From: Streptomyces cyaneogriseus subsp. noncyanogenus
GTDB taxonomy: Bacteria; Actinomycetota; Actinomycetes; Streptomycetales; Streptomycetaceae
Length of the DNA stretch: 64,000 nucleotides
Reading direction: 5' to 3'
NCBI RefSeq assembly: GCF_000931445.1
Contig: NZ_CP010849.1
Coordinates: forward strand, 5,890,001 to 5,954,000
How positions within the stretch are numbered: the stretch's first letter is position 1; every line of letters begins with the position of its first letter. This document shows, in pieces, positions 1-11,819 of the stretch. Under the pieces are notes generated by a model. It was given only the letters and a program-made list of their open reading frames with translations. It was not told where the DNA came from and did no database searches. Both the position numbers and the translations under genes were made by a program.

Positions 1-1288
1 TCGTGACGAGCCCCCTGGCGTCGACCAGGCGGTCCGGGAACCGGGTCCGGTCCGAGACCCACAGGGCGACACCGCGCTCCGCCGCCACGGTCGCCTTCCC
101 GACCAGCAGCGCGGCGAGCAGGGGATCAAGGATCCGCTCGGTGACCTGTTCCGCGGTGGCCCGGTGGTCGCCGACCACCTCGCCGACGAACTCGACGGCG
201 TCGTCGTACATCTCCAGCTCCAGCAGCCCCAGCAGGGTGTGCATGCGGTTGGCGTGCTCGTGGTCCTGGGCCCGCAGCGCGTCGATCAGGCCGCGCGTGG
301 AGTCCAGCTCGCGGCCGAGCTGCTCCAGCTCGGTGCGGTCGCGCAGGGTGGCGACGGCGCCGCCGTCACCGGTGGGCATCCGGTTGGCGACCAGGACGCG
401 CTGGCCGCGCACCGTGAGCAGATCGGTGCCGGTGACCCGCCCGGCCAGCACGTCGGCCGTGCGCCCCTCGCCGAGCGCCTCGCCGGGGGAGCGGCCCACG
501 GCCTCGGCGCCGATGCCGAGCAGCCGCTGCGCCTCGTCGTTGAGGAGGCGGATGCGGCCGGTGCGGTCCAGCGCGACGACGCCCTCGCGGATGCCGTGCA
601 GCATGGCCTCGCGCTCCGCGAGCAGTGCCGCGATGTCCGAGAACGCCAGGTCACGGGTCTGCCGCTGGACTCGGCGCGAGATGAGCCAGGCGGCCAGCGC
701 ACCGACGGCCAGCGCGCCCCCGGCGTAGGCGAAGAGCCCCGGGATCGCGTGGACCAGCCTGGCCCGGACGCTGTCGTACGCGATGCCGACGGAGACCGCC
801 CCGACGATCTCGCCACCGCCGTCGCGCAGCGGCACCTTGCCGCGCGCGGACCGCCCGAGGGTGCCGTCGTCGATCTCCATCACCTCCCGCCCGGCCAGGG
901 CCTGGCCCGGGTCGGTGGAGACGACGCCGCCGACCCGCCGCGGATCGGTGTGCGACCAGCGCACGCCCCGCGCGTCCATGACCACGACGTACTCCGCCCC
1001 GGTGGCCCGCCGGATCCGCTCCGCCTCCCGCTGCACCGGCCCGTCCGGCGACGGGCGGGTGCCGCGCAGATCCCGGGCGATCTGCGGTTGCTGCGCCGTG
1101 GTCTGCGCGATCGCGAGCGCCCGGCGCATCGCCTGGTCGTCCAACTGGTCACCGAGGGGTGCGAGGAAGAGCCCGGTGGCGAGCACCGCGACGCCCGCGG
1201 CGATCGCCACCTGCATCAGCAGCACCTGCGAGAACACCCGCCGGGGCAGTCCGAGGCGCAGGCGGCGTGCGGGGGAAGTGGGGCGCAT
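1..1288 (-). CDS. CitA/DcuS-type sensor histidine kinase (C-terminus cut by window edge)
   Basis: Reading leftwards from the ATG at 1288, an open frame runs off the window. The product has an N-terminal membrane helix, an extracytoplasmic sensor region of about 130 residues, a second membrane helix (residues about 175-200), a PAS-like region and the start of a kinase segment with the H-box DHEHANRMHTLLG. This arrangement, with a SpoOB-type dimerisation histidine, is that of the citrate/dicarboxylate sensor family, which signals to CitB-type response regulators. The partner regulator should lie just outside the window. The ligand cannot be told from sequence. The catalytic ATPase domain is missing only because of truncation. 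Confidence 0.85.
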   Translation of the reverse strand, partial: MRPTSPARRLRLGLPRRVFSQVLLMQVAIAAGVAVLATGLFLAPLGDQLDDQAMRRALAIAQTTAQQPQIARDLRGTRPSPDGPVQREAERIRRATGAEYVVVMDARGVRWSHTDPRRVGGVVSTDPGQALAGREVMEIDDGTLGRSARGKVPLRDGGGEIVGAVSVGIAYDSVRARLVHAIPGLFAYAGGALAVGALAAWLISRRVQRQTRDLAFSDIAALLAEREAMLHGIREGVVALDRTGRIRLLNDEAQRLLGIGAEAVGRSPGEALGEGRTADVLAGRVTGTDLLTVRGQRVLVANRMPTGDGGAVATLRDRTELEQLGRELDSTRGLIDALRAQDHEHANRMHTLLGLLELEMYDDAVEFVGEVVGDHRATAEQVTERILDPLLAALLVGKATVAAERGVALWVSDRTRFPDRLVDARGLVT

Positions 1289-1420
1289 ACCCCGACGGTA
1301 CGCGGCGGCGCGCGAGCGTTGTGCGGGGGTGTGGCGCGGATCTCCGCGACGGGGGGGGCGGCCCCGCGGGGCCCGGGCACCGGTCCGGCGCGGCCCCGGC
1401 CGCCCGGTCGCGCGAGGCGG

Positions 1421-1458
1421 GATCGTCCGGTCTCGCGAGGCCGGATCGTCCGGTCTCG
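1421..1458. repeat. Short tandem repeat in intergenic gap
   Basis: A 15-base unit (GATCGTCCGGTCTCG) at 1421-1435 recurs at 1444-1458 with a 23-base period and similar flanks. It lies between the 5' end of the sensor kinase and the 3' end of the sucrase/ferredoxin gene. No function is evident. Confidence 0.6.
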
Positions 1459-1474
1459 GGCACCGCCCGGCAGG

Positions 1475-2419
1475 TCAGCCGGCGAGCGCCGTCGCCATCG
1501 ACAGCTCGCGCACCGTCAGCACCTCCATGCGGGCGGGCGAACCCAGCACGGACGTTCCGCAGCTCTCCGGGCGGGGCGGCAGCGAGGCACCCTGCGCCAC
1601 GACGACCCGCCAGCGCCGCCCGTCGGCGTGGGCGACGGTCACCTTCCAGCGCGGCGCGGCGCCGTCCGTCCGCACCACGCTCAGCGCGTCCGCCGCGCGT
1701 TCGCCCGTCATCGTGCGCACGGCCAGCTCGGCCGCCTGACCGGGACGCTCCCACGCCGAGCTGCCGCGGCAGCCGTCCACGACGATCCGCCCTTCCCGTA
1801 CGCCGCGCAGGATCTCCCTGACGGCGTGGGCGCCCACCCGGCCGTACGCGTACCCGTACGGCAGCACCAGCAGCGTGGGCGAGAAGCGGTGACCACCCAG
1901 ATGGGTGACCTCCCAGACGTCCTCCAGGCCCGAGGCGGCGAGTTCGGCGGCGAGCGGCCGGCCGAGCAGCGCGCAGCAGCGGTCGCGCTTGCCGTTGGTG
2001 CACACCAGCGCCAGCGGCCCGCCCGGGTGGGGACGGCCGTCGAGCGCGGTGCCGACGGTGCGGTGGTCGCCCCGGCCGAGGGCGGCGAAGTCCAGGCCGA
2101 GCAGCCGGTGCGGGTCGGTGATCGTGGCCGTGTGCAGCCAGCAGTTCCCCGGGACGGTGTGCGCCACGTACACCCGCCGCTCGGCGGACGAGCCGCAGTC
2201 CGCGTGGCGGCCGGGGCGGCGGATGAGCGCGATGCGCACCCCCGTGCCCTTGGCGCCCTTCTCCAGCGCGCGGCCGAGTGCGGGGTCCAGGTGGCTGGAG
2301 GTGAGCGCCTTGGCGCCCCACGGGCCGGGCTGTTCGAGCAGCAGCCAGGTCCTCGCGGTGGCCGCGGTTCCCGCGAGGGGTTCCTGGAGATCCCGGGAGA
2401 CGGTTGAGCACGTACTCAC
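1475..2419 (-). CDS. Sucrase/ferredoxin-like family protein
   Basis: The product is 314 residues from a GTG start at 2419; an upstream frame extension exists but would cross an iron-box-like operator. The sequence matches the Suc_Fer-like family (thioredoxin-fold [2Fe-2S] ferredoxins): cysteines occur in HADCGSS, GNCWLH and CTNGKRDRCCALLG, and the C-terminal half contains the LGGHRF and LPYGYAYGRV motifs. The family is thought to bind an iron-sulfur cluster in the cytoplasm; its electron partners are unknown. The operator at 2420-2438 predicts iron-dependent repression. The start lies so close to the operator that a leaderless transcript is possible. Confidence 0.8.
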   Translation of the reverse strand: MSTCSTVSRDLQEPLAGTAATARTWLLLEQPGPWGAKALTSSHLDPALGRALEKGAKGTGVRIALIRRPGRHADCGSSAERRVYVAHTVPGNCWLHTATITDPHRLLGLDFAALGRGDHRTVGTALDGRPHPGGPLALVCTNGKRDRCCALLGRPLAAELAASGLEDVWEVTHLGGHRFSPTLLVLPYGYAYGRVGAHAVREILRGVREGRIVVDGCRGSSAWERPGQAAELAVRTMTGERAADALSVVRTDGAAPRWKVTVAHADGRRWRVVVAQGASLPPRPESCGTSVLGSPARMEVLTVRELSMATALAG

Positions 2420-2438
2420 AGAGGTGAGCCTAACCTGA
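2420..2438 (-). promoter_or_regulatory. Iron box (DmdR/IdeR-like operator)
   Basis: On the minus strand this 19-mer reads TCAGGTTAGGCTCACCTCT, matching 16 of 19 positions of the Streptomyces iron box TTAGGTTAGGCTCACCTAA. It abuts the start codon of the sucrase/ferredoxin-like gene, so repression by an iron-loaded DmdR-type repressor is the likely outcome. The match is seen in the sequence; binding is inferred. Confidence 0.75.
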
Positions 2439-2819
2439 CTTGAGTGGCGGCGACTTCCAGCCGCGCCCGGGCGTGGCATCGGGGACCCGCCCGGACGTAC
2501 CGACGCTGTGCCCCAGGAGTTCCCCGCCACCGTCCCCGCATGCCTCGGCTTCCCCGGGCGCCCCTTCGGTCACAGGACCGCCGCTCCGTCCGGCGTCCCC
2601 TTCCCGCCGGGCGCCGGGCGCCGGGCGCCGGCCGCCACCGCCGTCGTCCGTCGTGGGCCCGGTGTGCTCGCGGGGTCCGCATCGGCCGGCGGCGGGCGCG
2701 CCCGTCGTGCCCTCGGGAGCGATTCCCACGGCTCGTATCCTGGGGCGGCATTCCGTTTCCGTCCGCGCACCGGCGCCGTGTGCCCGGTGTGCGCAGCGGC
2801 ACGAGAGAGGTCGTCACAC
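2439..2819. other. Intergenic region, divergent promoters
   Basis: This G+C-rich gap of 381 bases separates the divergent sucrase/ferredoxin and CobW genes. Only shadow frames of poor composition run through it. A GAGAGG ribosome-binding site lies at its right end before the GTG at 2820. Confidence 0.5.
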
Positions 2820-3910
2820 GTGGGGCAGAGCCCGAGTCCGCAGATCCCGGTCGTCGTCCTCGCCGGATTCCTCGGATCCGGAAAGACGACGCTGCTCAAC
2901 CATCTCCTCCACCGCAGCGGAGGCAGCCGGATCGGCGCCCTCGTCAACGACTTCGGCGCCATCGAGATCGACGCGATGGCGGTGGCCGGCGCGCTCGGCG
3001 ACTCCACCGTCTCCCTCGGCAACGGATGCCTGTGCTGTGCCGTCGACAGCAGCGAACTGGACACCTATCTGGAACGGCTCGCCGCTCCCGCCGCCGGTAT
3101 CGACGTGATCGTCATCGAGGCGAGCGGCCTCGCCGAGCCGCAGGAACTGGTGCGCATGGTCCTCGCCAGCGAGCACCCCCGGGTCGTCTACGGGGGGCTG
3201 GTGGAGGTCGTCGACGCCGCGGAGTTCGACGACACGCGCGCGAAGCATCCCGAGATCGACCGGCATCTGGCGCTGGCCGACCTGGTCGTGGTCAACAAGC
3301 TCGACCGGGCGGCGGACGGGGACCGGGTGCTGGGCCTCGTCCGCTCCCTCACCGACCGGGCCGCCGTCGTCCCGGCCACCTACGGCCGGATCGACCCCGA
3401 GTTCCTCTTCGACTGCCGGCCGAGCACGGAGCGTATCGGGCAGCTCTCCTTCGACGACCTCCACGACCACTCCGCCGACGGCGGGAGCGGCGAAGGGGCC
3501 GAGGAGCACGCCGGCCACCTGCACACCGGCTACGACAGCCTGTCCTTCGACTCCGGCGTCCCGCTCGACCCGCGCCGGCTGATGGCCTTCCTCGACAGCC
3601 GCCCCGAGGGGCTGTACCGGATCAAGGGGTACGTCGACCTCGGCCCGAACGACGTGCTCAACCGGTACGTCGTCCACGCCGTCGGGCGCTTCCTGCGCTT
3701 CTACCCGGAGCCCTGGCCTCCCGGCGAGCCCCGCCGGACCCGGTTGGTGCTCATCGGCGCCGGCGTCGACACCTCCGCCCTCGGCAAGGAACTGCGGGCG
3801 TGCGAGAGCGACGCCCCGCACGCCGACGAGCACGGCATGTGGGGCGTCCTGCGGTACGTCCAGGACCCGGACGCGAGCCTGGAGGACCCCTCGGTCGGGA
3901 GCGAGCCGGT

Positions 3911-3914
<4 letters not shown>
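2820..3914 (+). CDS. CobW/COG0523 family GTPase (putative metal chaperone)
   Basis: The product has 364 residues from GTG 2820, preceded by GAGAGG. It shows a P-loop GFLGSGKTTLL (residues about 16-26), the family CxCC metal-binding motif GNGCLCC (residues 68-73), an ESASGL-like IEASGLAEP switch, the NKLD guanine motif, a His/Glu/Asp-rich linker (HDHSADGGSG..EEHAGHLHTG), and a CobW C-terminal domain. COG0523 proteins are GTPases that deliver metals, often zinc. The histidine-rich linker supports metal handling. The 3' end overlaps the convergent parC stop by 4 bases. Confidence 0.9.
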
Positions 3915-6364
<2,450 letters not shown>

Positions 6365-6640
6365 CGCTGCCGGCTCCTTGCTGAAGCGTGGACGGGGATC
6401 TGACGCGGACCATTGTGGCCCGGGGCACTGACAGCGGCCGACGAGGACCCGTCACCGGCTCCCCGGGCCCGGTGCTGCCCGCAGGGTACGCCCTCACGCC
6501 CGGTGACCCCGTAACCGCGTGCTCGCTCTCGGCGTACGGCGGCCGGGAACTTCACCGCTGGTCCGCACGCTTGCATACAGTGGCAGGACCGGCAGGAAAG
6601 CTGCGGTTCACCCGATGATTCCGCGATCGAAGGGACGTAC

Positions 6641-8014
6641 ATGCCCATGGGTCACACGGCCACAGCCCAGGCAGGCTCCGGCGGCCTGACAGCGACCGAG
6701 CACCGCCTGGCCAACGGCCTGCGCGTGGTGCTCTCCGAGGACCACCTGACCCCGGTCGCGGCGGTGTGCCTCTGGTACGACGTCGGCTCCCGCCACGAAG
6801 TCAAGGGGCGTACCGGCCTGGCTCACCTTTTCGAGCACCTCATGTTCCAGGGCTCCGCCCAGGTGAAGGGCAACGGCCACTTCGAGCTGGTGCAGGGCGC
6901 CGGCGGTTCGCTCAACGGCACCACCAGTTTCGAGCGCACCAACTACTTCGAGACCATGCCCGCCCACCAGCTGGAGCTCGCCCTCTGGCTGGAGGCCGAC
7001 CGCATGGGCTCCCTGCTGACCGCCCTCGACGACGAGTCGATGGAGAACCAGCGGGACGTGGTCAAGAACGAGCGCCGCCAGCGCTACGACAACGTGCCCT
7101 ACGGCACCGCGTTCGAGAAGCTGACCGCCCTCGCCTACCCGGAGGGCCACCCCTACCACCACACCCCGATCGGCTCGATGGCCGACCTGGACGCGGCGAC
7201 CCTGGAGGACGCCCGCCAGTTCTTCCGCACGTACTACGCGCCGAACAACGCGGTGCTGTCGGTCGTCGGCGACATCGACCCCGAGCAGACGCTCGCCTGG
7301 ATCGAGAAGTACTTCGGCTCCATCCCCTCGCACGACGGCAAGCCCGCCCCGCGCGACGGCTCGCTGCCCGACACCATCGGCGGGCAACTGCGGGAGGTCG
7401 TCGAGGAGGAGGTCCCGGCCCGTGCGCTGATGGCCGCCTACCGCCTCCCGCACGACGGCACGCGCGCGTGCGACGCCGCCGACCTGGCGCTCACCATCCT
7501 CGGCGGCGGCGAGTCGTCCCGCCTCTACAACCGCCTGGTGCGCCGCGACCGCACGGCCGTCGCGGCCGGCTTCGGCCTGCTGCGGCTCGCCGGGGCGCCC
7601 TCGCTGGGCTGGCTGGACGTGAAGACGTCCGGCGACGTCGAGGTGCCCGTGATCGAGGCCGCCATCGACGAGGAGCTCGCCCGCTTCGCCGAGCGGGGGC
7701 CCACGGCCGAGGAAATGGAACGCGCCCAGGCCCAGTTGGAGCGCGAGTGGCTGGACCGGCTCGGCACGGTCGCCGGCCGCGCCGACGAACTGTGCCGCTT
7801 CGCCGTCCTCTTCGGCGACCCGCAGCTCGCCCTGACCGCGGTGCAGCGCGTTCTGGAGGTGACGGCCGAGGAGGTCCAGGAGATCGCCCAGGCCCGCCTG
7901 CGCCCCGACAACCGCGCGGTGCTCGTCTACGAGCCCGTCGCCCCGGACGCCGAGACCGAGACCCCCGACGAGAACACCGAGGCCACCGACGAGAACGAGG
8001 AGGCGGCCAAGTGA
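6641..8014 (+). CDS. M16 family zinc metallopeptidase, catalytic subunit
   Basis: The product has 457 residues and carries the inverted zinc motif HLFEH at residues 62-66 (HxxEH), with the third ligand region ENQRDVVKNE about 75 residues later. The C-terminus is an acidic low-complexity tail. M16 peptidases (pitrilysin/processing-peptidase fold) cleave peptides inside a clam-shaped chamber, often as heterodimers with a non-catalytic partner. The partner is the next gene, overlapping by 4 bases. No signal peptide is seen, so a cytoplasmic location is likely. Confidence 0.9.
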   Translation: MPMGHTATAQAGSGGLTATEHRLANGLRVVLSEDHLTPVAAVCLWYDVGSRHEVKGRTGLAHLFEHLMFQGSAQVKGNGHFELVQGAGGSLNGTTSFERTNYFETMPAHQLELALWLEADRMGSLLTALDDESMENQRDVVKNERRQRYDNVPYGTAFEKLTALAYPEGHPYHHTPIGSMADLDAATLEDARQFFRTYYAPNNAVLSVVGDIDPEQTLAWIEKYFGSIPSHDGKPAPRDGSLPDTIGGQLREVVEEEVPARALMAAYRLPHDGTRACDAADLALTILGGGESSRLYNRLVRRDRTAVAAGFGLLRLAGAPSLGWLDVKTSGDVEVPVIEAAIDEELARFAERGPTAEEMERAQAQLEREWLDRLGTVAGRADELCRFAVLFGDPQLALTAVQRVLEVTAEEVQEIAQARLRPDNRAVLVYEPVAPDAETETPDENTEATDENEEAAK

Positions 8015-9399
8015 CCGAGCTCGCCACGATGGACTTCCACCCCCAGCCGCAGGCCGGCGAGCCCAAGCCGTGGGCGTTCCCGGCCCCCGAGCGCGGGACG
8101 CTGGCCAACGGACTGACGGTCCTGCGCTGCCACCGCCCCGGCCAGCAGGTCGTGGCCGTGGAAGTGCTGCTGAACGCGCCTTTGGAAGCCGAGCCGGCCG
8201 GTCTCGACGGTGTCGCCACGATCATGGCGCGGGCCTTCTCGGAGGGCACCGACAAGCACTCCGCCGAGGAGTTCGCCGCCGAGCTGGAGCGCTGCGGCGC
8301 CACCCTGGACGCGCACGCCGACCACCCGGGCGTGCGGCTGAGCCTGGAGGTGCCCGCCTCCCGCCTGGCCAAGGCGCTCGGCCTGGTCGCCGACGCCCTC
8401 CGGGCGCCCGCCTTCGCCGACAGCGAGGTCGAGCGGCTCGTCCGCAACCGCCTCGACGAGATCCCGCACGAGCTGGCCAACCCCTCCCGCCGGGCCGCCA
8501 AGGAGCTCTCCAAGGAGCTCTTCCCGGCCGATTCGCGCATGTCGCGCCCCCGCCAGGGCACGGAGGAGACGGTCGCCAACATCGACTCCGCGGCCGTGCG
8601 CGCCTTCTACGAGCGGCACGTCCGCCCCGCCACGGCCACCGCCGTGGTCGTCGGCGACCTCACCGGCGTCGACCTCGACGCGCTGCTCGGCGACACCCTC
8701 GGCGCGTGGACCGGCTCCCCGGCCGAGCCGCGTCCGGTGCCCCCGGTGGTCGCGGACGACACCGGCCGGGTCGTCATCGTGGACCGCCCCGGCGCCGTCC
8801 AGACGCAGCTGCTGATCGGCCGCACCGGGCCGGACCGGCACGACCGCGTGTGGCCGGCGCAGGTGCTCGGCACCTACTGCCTCGGCGGCACCCTCACCTC
8901 CCGCCTGGACCGCGTCCTGCGCGAGGAGAAGGGCTACACCTACGGCGTGCGGGCGTTCGGCCAGGTCCTGCGGTCGGCGCCGGACGGCACGGGCGCCGCG
9001 ATGCTCGCGATCAGCGGCTCCGTCGATACCCCCAACACCGGTCCCGCGCTGGCGGACCTGTGGACGGTGCTGCGCACGCTCGCCGCGGAGGGGCTCACCG
9101 ACGCCGAGCGCGATGTCGCCGTGCAGAATCTGGTCGGTGTGGCGCCGCTGAAGTACGAGACCGCGGCGGCCGTCGCCGGCACGCTCGCCGACCAGGTCGA
9201 GCAGCACCTCCCCGACGACTACCAGGCCGAGCTGTACCGGCAGCTCGCCGCGACCGGCACGGTGGAGGCCACCGCGGCGGTCGTCAACGCCTTCCCGGTG
9301 GACCGCCTGGTGACCGTCCTCGTCGGTGACGCCGCGCAGATCAAGGCGCCCGTCGAGGCCCTCGGCATCGGCGAAGTCACCGTCGTCGCGGCCGAGTAG
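8011..9399 (+). CDS. M16 family peptidase-like protein, non-catalytic partner
   Basis: The product has 462 residues from the GTG at 8011, translationally coupled (GTGA overlap) to the catalytic subunit. It keeps the M16 fold, including the C-terminal GYTYGVRAF motif that binds substrate. It lacks HxxEH: the equivalent helix reads MARAFSEGTDKHSAEEF. This is the expected active/inactive M16 heterodimer, as in mitochondrial-type processing peptidases. A hairpin terminator follows at 9440-9470. Confidence 0.9.
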   Translation: MTELATMDFHPQPQAGEPKPWAFPAPERGTLANGLTVLRCHRPGQQVVAVEVLLNAPLEAEPAGLDGVATIMARAFSEGTDKHSAEEFAAELERCGATLDAHADHPGVRLSLEVPASRLAKALGLVADALRAPAFADSEVERLVRNRLDEIPHELANPSRRAAKELSKELFPADSRMSRPRQGTEETVANIDSAAVRAFYERHVRPATATAVVVGDLTGVDLDALLGDTLGAWTGSPAEPRPVPPVVADDTGRVVIVDRPGAVQTQLLIGRTGPDRHDRVWPAQVLGTYCLGGTLTSRLDRVLREEKGYTYGVRAFGQVLRSAPDGTGAAMLAISGSVDTPNTGPALADLWTVLRTLAAEGLTDAERDVAVQNLVGVAPLKYETAAAVAGTLADQVEQHLPDDYQAELYRQLAATGTVEATAAVVNAFPVDRLVTVLVGDAAQIKAPVEALGIGEVTVVAAE

Positions 9400-9439
9400 A
9401 CCGGCCGCCGGGCCGGCCCGGCGGCGGCACGCGTGCGTG

Positions 9440-9470
9440 GGGCCCTGGTGAGGAGAAGTCACCAGGGCCC
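9440..9470 (+). terminator. Rho-independent-type terminator after the M16 pair
   Basis: A perfect 12-base-pair stem (GGGCCCTGGTGA / TCACCAGGGCCC) with a 7-base loop is followed by TCTT. It closes the M16 operon ahead of the M23 leader. Confidence 0.8.
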
Positions 9471-9599
9471 TCTTATGCCCGAATTGAGGGGGAGGTTGCC
9501 TGTCTGCCCTGTGGGATGCGCTACAAAAACGGTCTTTCGTTTGGGATTCGAAAGTCGCCCCCCTTAGCGTCTTCCAGGCTGTCCGTCAGGCAGTGCGCC

Positions 9600-9779
9600 G
9601 CACCCGCGGCACCGGACAGTCATCGCCGAGTCCCCGTACGGCGCGAGCCAGGGGAGCCGGGGACCCAACCGCAGTCCCTGGGGTGAATCGGACGCCCGCG
9701 CGCGCAGCGAGGGGGTCCGTAGGAGACCTTCCTGCTCCGAACCCGTCAGCTAACCCGGTAGGCGAGAGGGAAGGAAAGG
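9600..9779 (+). promoter_or_regulatory. c-di-AMP riboswitch (ydaO-yuaA type)
   Basis: The leader of the M23 gene contains the conserved core blocks of the ydaO/yuaA riboswitch in order: GGGGACCCAA (9659-9668), TGGGGTGAATC (about 9679-9689), and CCGAACCCGTCAGCTAACC followed by CGGTAGGCG (about 9737-9764), then GGAAGGAAAGGA. In actinobacteria this class binds cyclic di-AMP and turns down cell-wall hydrolase genes, which fits the downstream M23 peptidase. Exact P1 boundaries are approximate. Confidence 0.9.
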
Positions 9780-9791
9780 ACGAGTCTGTAC

Positions 9792-10577
9792 ATGGCGTTC
9801 ACGCGCGCCACCGGGAAGCACCGCCGTCCCAGCCGGATGCAGCGCACCACCGCCCGTGCGGCGGGTGTCGCGGCCCTCACCACCACCGGCGTCATCGGCA
9901 CCGTGGCGGCTCCGGCGTTCGCCGCCGAGCCGGCTCCCGAGCAGACCGGTCTGACCCCGGTCGTCACCATCGGTGACTCCATCGCCGACCAGATCGACGC
10001 CCAGGCCGCCGCGCAGCAGCACGCCGCCGAGGAGGCGGCCCTGCGCAAGATGGCCGAGGAGGCCGCGCGCGAGCGGGCCGCCGAGGCCGCCGAGGAGGCG
10101 AGGGAGGCCGCCGAGAAGGCCCGCGAGGCCAAGGAGCGCGCCGCCCGCGAGGCCGAGCGCAAGCGGCTGAACACCTTCGTGATGCCGATCGCCGGTTCCT
10201 ACGTCTCCACCGGCTACCAGGCCGGCAGCTCCCTGTGGTCCTCGGGCAGCCACACCGGCGTCGACTTCCACGCCGCCAGCGGCACCCCCGTCCACGCCGT
10301 CGGTGCCGCCACGGTCGTCGAGGCCGGCTGGGGCGGCGCGTACGGCAATCAGGTCGTCCTGAAGATGCACGACGGCACCTACACCCAGTACGGCCACCTC
10401 TCCTCCATCGGGGTTTCCGTGGGCCAGACCGTCACCGCGGGCCAGCAGATCGGCCTGTCCGGGGCGACCGGCAACGTGACCGGGCCGCACCTGCACTTCG
10501 AGGCGCGCATGTCGCCCGAGTACGGCTCCGACATCGACCCGGTCGCCTACCTCCGCGCGCACGGCGTGTCCCTCTGA
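9792..10577 (+). CDS. Secreted M23 family peptidase (LytM-like peptidoglycan hydrolase)
   Basis: The product has 261 residues. It has a signal peptide with twin arginines, a hydrophobic core and an AFA-A type cleavage site near residue 45. An Ala/Glu/Arg-rich coiled coil spans residues about 70-130, and a C-terminal LytM domain has the zinc ligands HTGVD (HxxxD) and GPHLHF (HxH). It should cut peptidoglycan cross-bridges outside the membrane. Regulation by c-di-AMP is predicted from the riboswitch immediately upstream; a terminator follows at 10606-10630. Confidence 0.9.
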   Translation: MAFTRATGKHRRPSRMQRTTARAAGVAALTTTGVIGTVAAPAFAAEPAPEQTGLTPVVTIGDSIADQIDAQAAAQQHAAEEAALRKMAEEAARERAAEAAEEAREAAEKAREAKERAAREAERKRLNTFVMPIAGSYVSTGYQAGSSLWSSGSHTGVDFHAASGTPVHAVGAATVVEAGWGGAYGNQVVLKMHDGTYTQYGHLSSIGVSVGQTVTAGQQIGLSGATGNVTGPHLHFEARMSPEYGSDIDPVAYLRAHGVSL

Positions 10578-10605
10578 CACAACCGGACGCCACCGCGTCC
10601 CTCGC

Positions 10606-10630
10606 GCCCCGGCCGCTTCCCGGCCGGGGC
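10606..10630 (+). terminator. Terminator of the M23 gene
   Basis: A 10-base-pair G+C stem (GCCCCGGCCG / CGGCCGGGGC) with a CTTCC loop is followed by CTTTT. Confidence 0.85.
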
Positions 10631-10805
10631 CTTTTCGTGTTCCGGGACCTTACGGGCTCCCCGCCCATCCCATTGTCCGGGCCCGGCTGACCAAAAAATA
10701 TCCATGAATTACGGCCTGCCATCGGAATTTCCGGCCCGCTGCCATAGAGTCAATCGTCACGCGTCCATCGTCGACGTTTCACGGGGATCAAGGCGGAGGT
10801 CGGTC

Positions 10806-11501
10806 ATGCGTGTTCCGGCGCATTCGGTATGCACGGCGATCCGGGACGACATCGTCGCCGGTGTCCACGAGCGCGGCAGCCGGCTCACCGAGGAACTCCT
10901 CGCCCGCCGCTACGGCGTCTCCCGGGTCCCCGTCCGCGAGGCGCTGCGCACCCTGGAGGCCGAGGGATTCGTGGTGACCCGGCGGCACGCGGGCGCGTGC
11001 GTGGCCGAACCGACCGAGCGGGAGGCCGCCGACCTGCTGGAGATCCGCCTGCTGCTGGAACCGCTCGGCGCCGCCCGGGCCGCCCAGCGCCGCACCGAGG
11101 CGCATCTGAAGGTGCTGCGGGGCCTGGTGCGGCTGGGCCAGGAGCGCGCCAGGCGGGGCACCAGCGAGGACCTGCGCTCCCTGGGCGGCTGGTTCCACGA
11201 GACGCTCACCCAGGCCTCGGGCAGCCCCCCGCTGATCGCGACGCTGACCCAGCTACGTCACAAGATCGCCTGGATGTACGTCGTGGACGCGCCGTCCGGC
11301 CCGGTGGAGCTGTGGGCCGAGCACGGCGCCATCGTGGACGCGGTGGCCCGCGGCGACAGCGAGCGCGCGCGGGCGCTCACGGCACAGCACACCGAGCGGT
11401 CGGCGGCCGCGCACCGGCTGCGCCTGCCCGCGGCGCGCGAGCGGACGGAGTCTGTGAGGACCTCGCAACATCGCGTAAACACGGCGAGCCCGCAGAATTA
11501 A
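10806..11501 (+). CDS. GntR family transcriptional regulator (FadR/FCD subfamily)
   Basis: The product has 231 residues from ATG 10806, which follows GGAGG at a suitable distance. The N-terminal winged helix (residues about 8-70) contains the GntR signature EELLARRYGVSRVPVREAL. The C-terminal half is a helical FCD ligand domain with metal-binding histidines (GGWFHETL, EHGAIVDA, QHTERS). Regulators of this class sense small carboxylates; the effector and targets are not evident, and no enzyme gene is adjacent on the same strand. Confidence 0.85.
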   Translation: MRVPAHSVCTAIRDDIVAGVHERGSRLTEELLARRYGVSRVPVREALRTLEAEGFVVTRRHAGACVAEPTEREAADLLEIRLLLEPLGAARAAQRRTEAHLKVLRGLVRLGQERARRGTSEDLRSLGGWFHETLTQASGSPPLIATLTQLRHKIAWMYVVDAPSGPVELWAEHGAIVDAVARGDSERARALTAQHTERSAAAHRLRLPAARERTESVRTSQHRVNTASPQN

Positions 11502-11756
11502 CACGGACGCCGTATACAAAGAAGCGATATTCGACCGCGGATCTCTTTTTTCGGTACTTCCGGGGCCGCCCTCCCGGGTGTCGTCCTTTCCGTGCCGCCC
11601 TTTCCTCGCGGGCGCCCTTATTCCTGTTCCGGCGGAAAAACGCGTGCCGGTTGTGGAGACGCGGACACCCGCCGCGCAAGAGCGCCGTCCGCGGCGGGGA
11701 AGAAGCACCCCCGTCAGAGAAAAGCGACCGCGGCGGGGCGGAAGGCAAAACGAAAA
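11502..11756. other. Intergenic region of lower G+C
   Basis: This gap between the convergent GntR and ptsH genes is richer in A+T and purine runs than its surroundings. No convincing gene is present; the open frames crossing it are arginine-rich shadows. Confidence 0.5.
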
Positions 11757-11783
11757 GCCGCACCCCCTGGAAGGGGGCGCGGC
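11757..11783 (-). terminator. Terminator of ptsH
   Basis: On the minus strand a GCCGC/GCGGC and CCCCCT/AGGGGG stem with a short loop is followed by CTTTTCGTTTT, directly after the HPr stop codon. Confidence 0.8.
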
Positions 11784-11819
11784 TCCGTCGTCGGGCACCA
11801 GCGGTGCCCGGCAGGCGGC

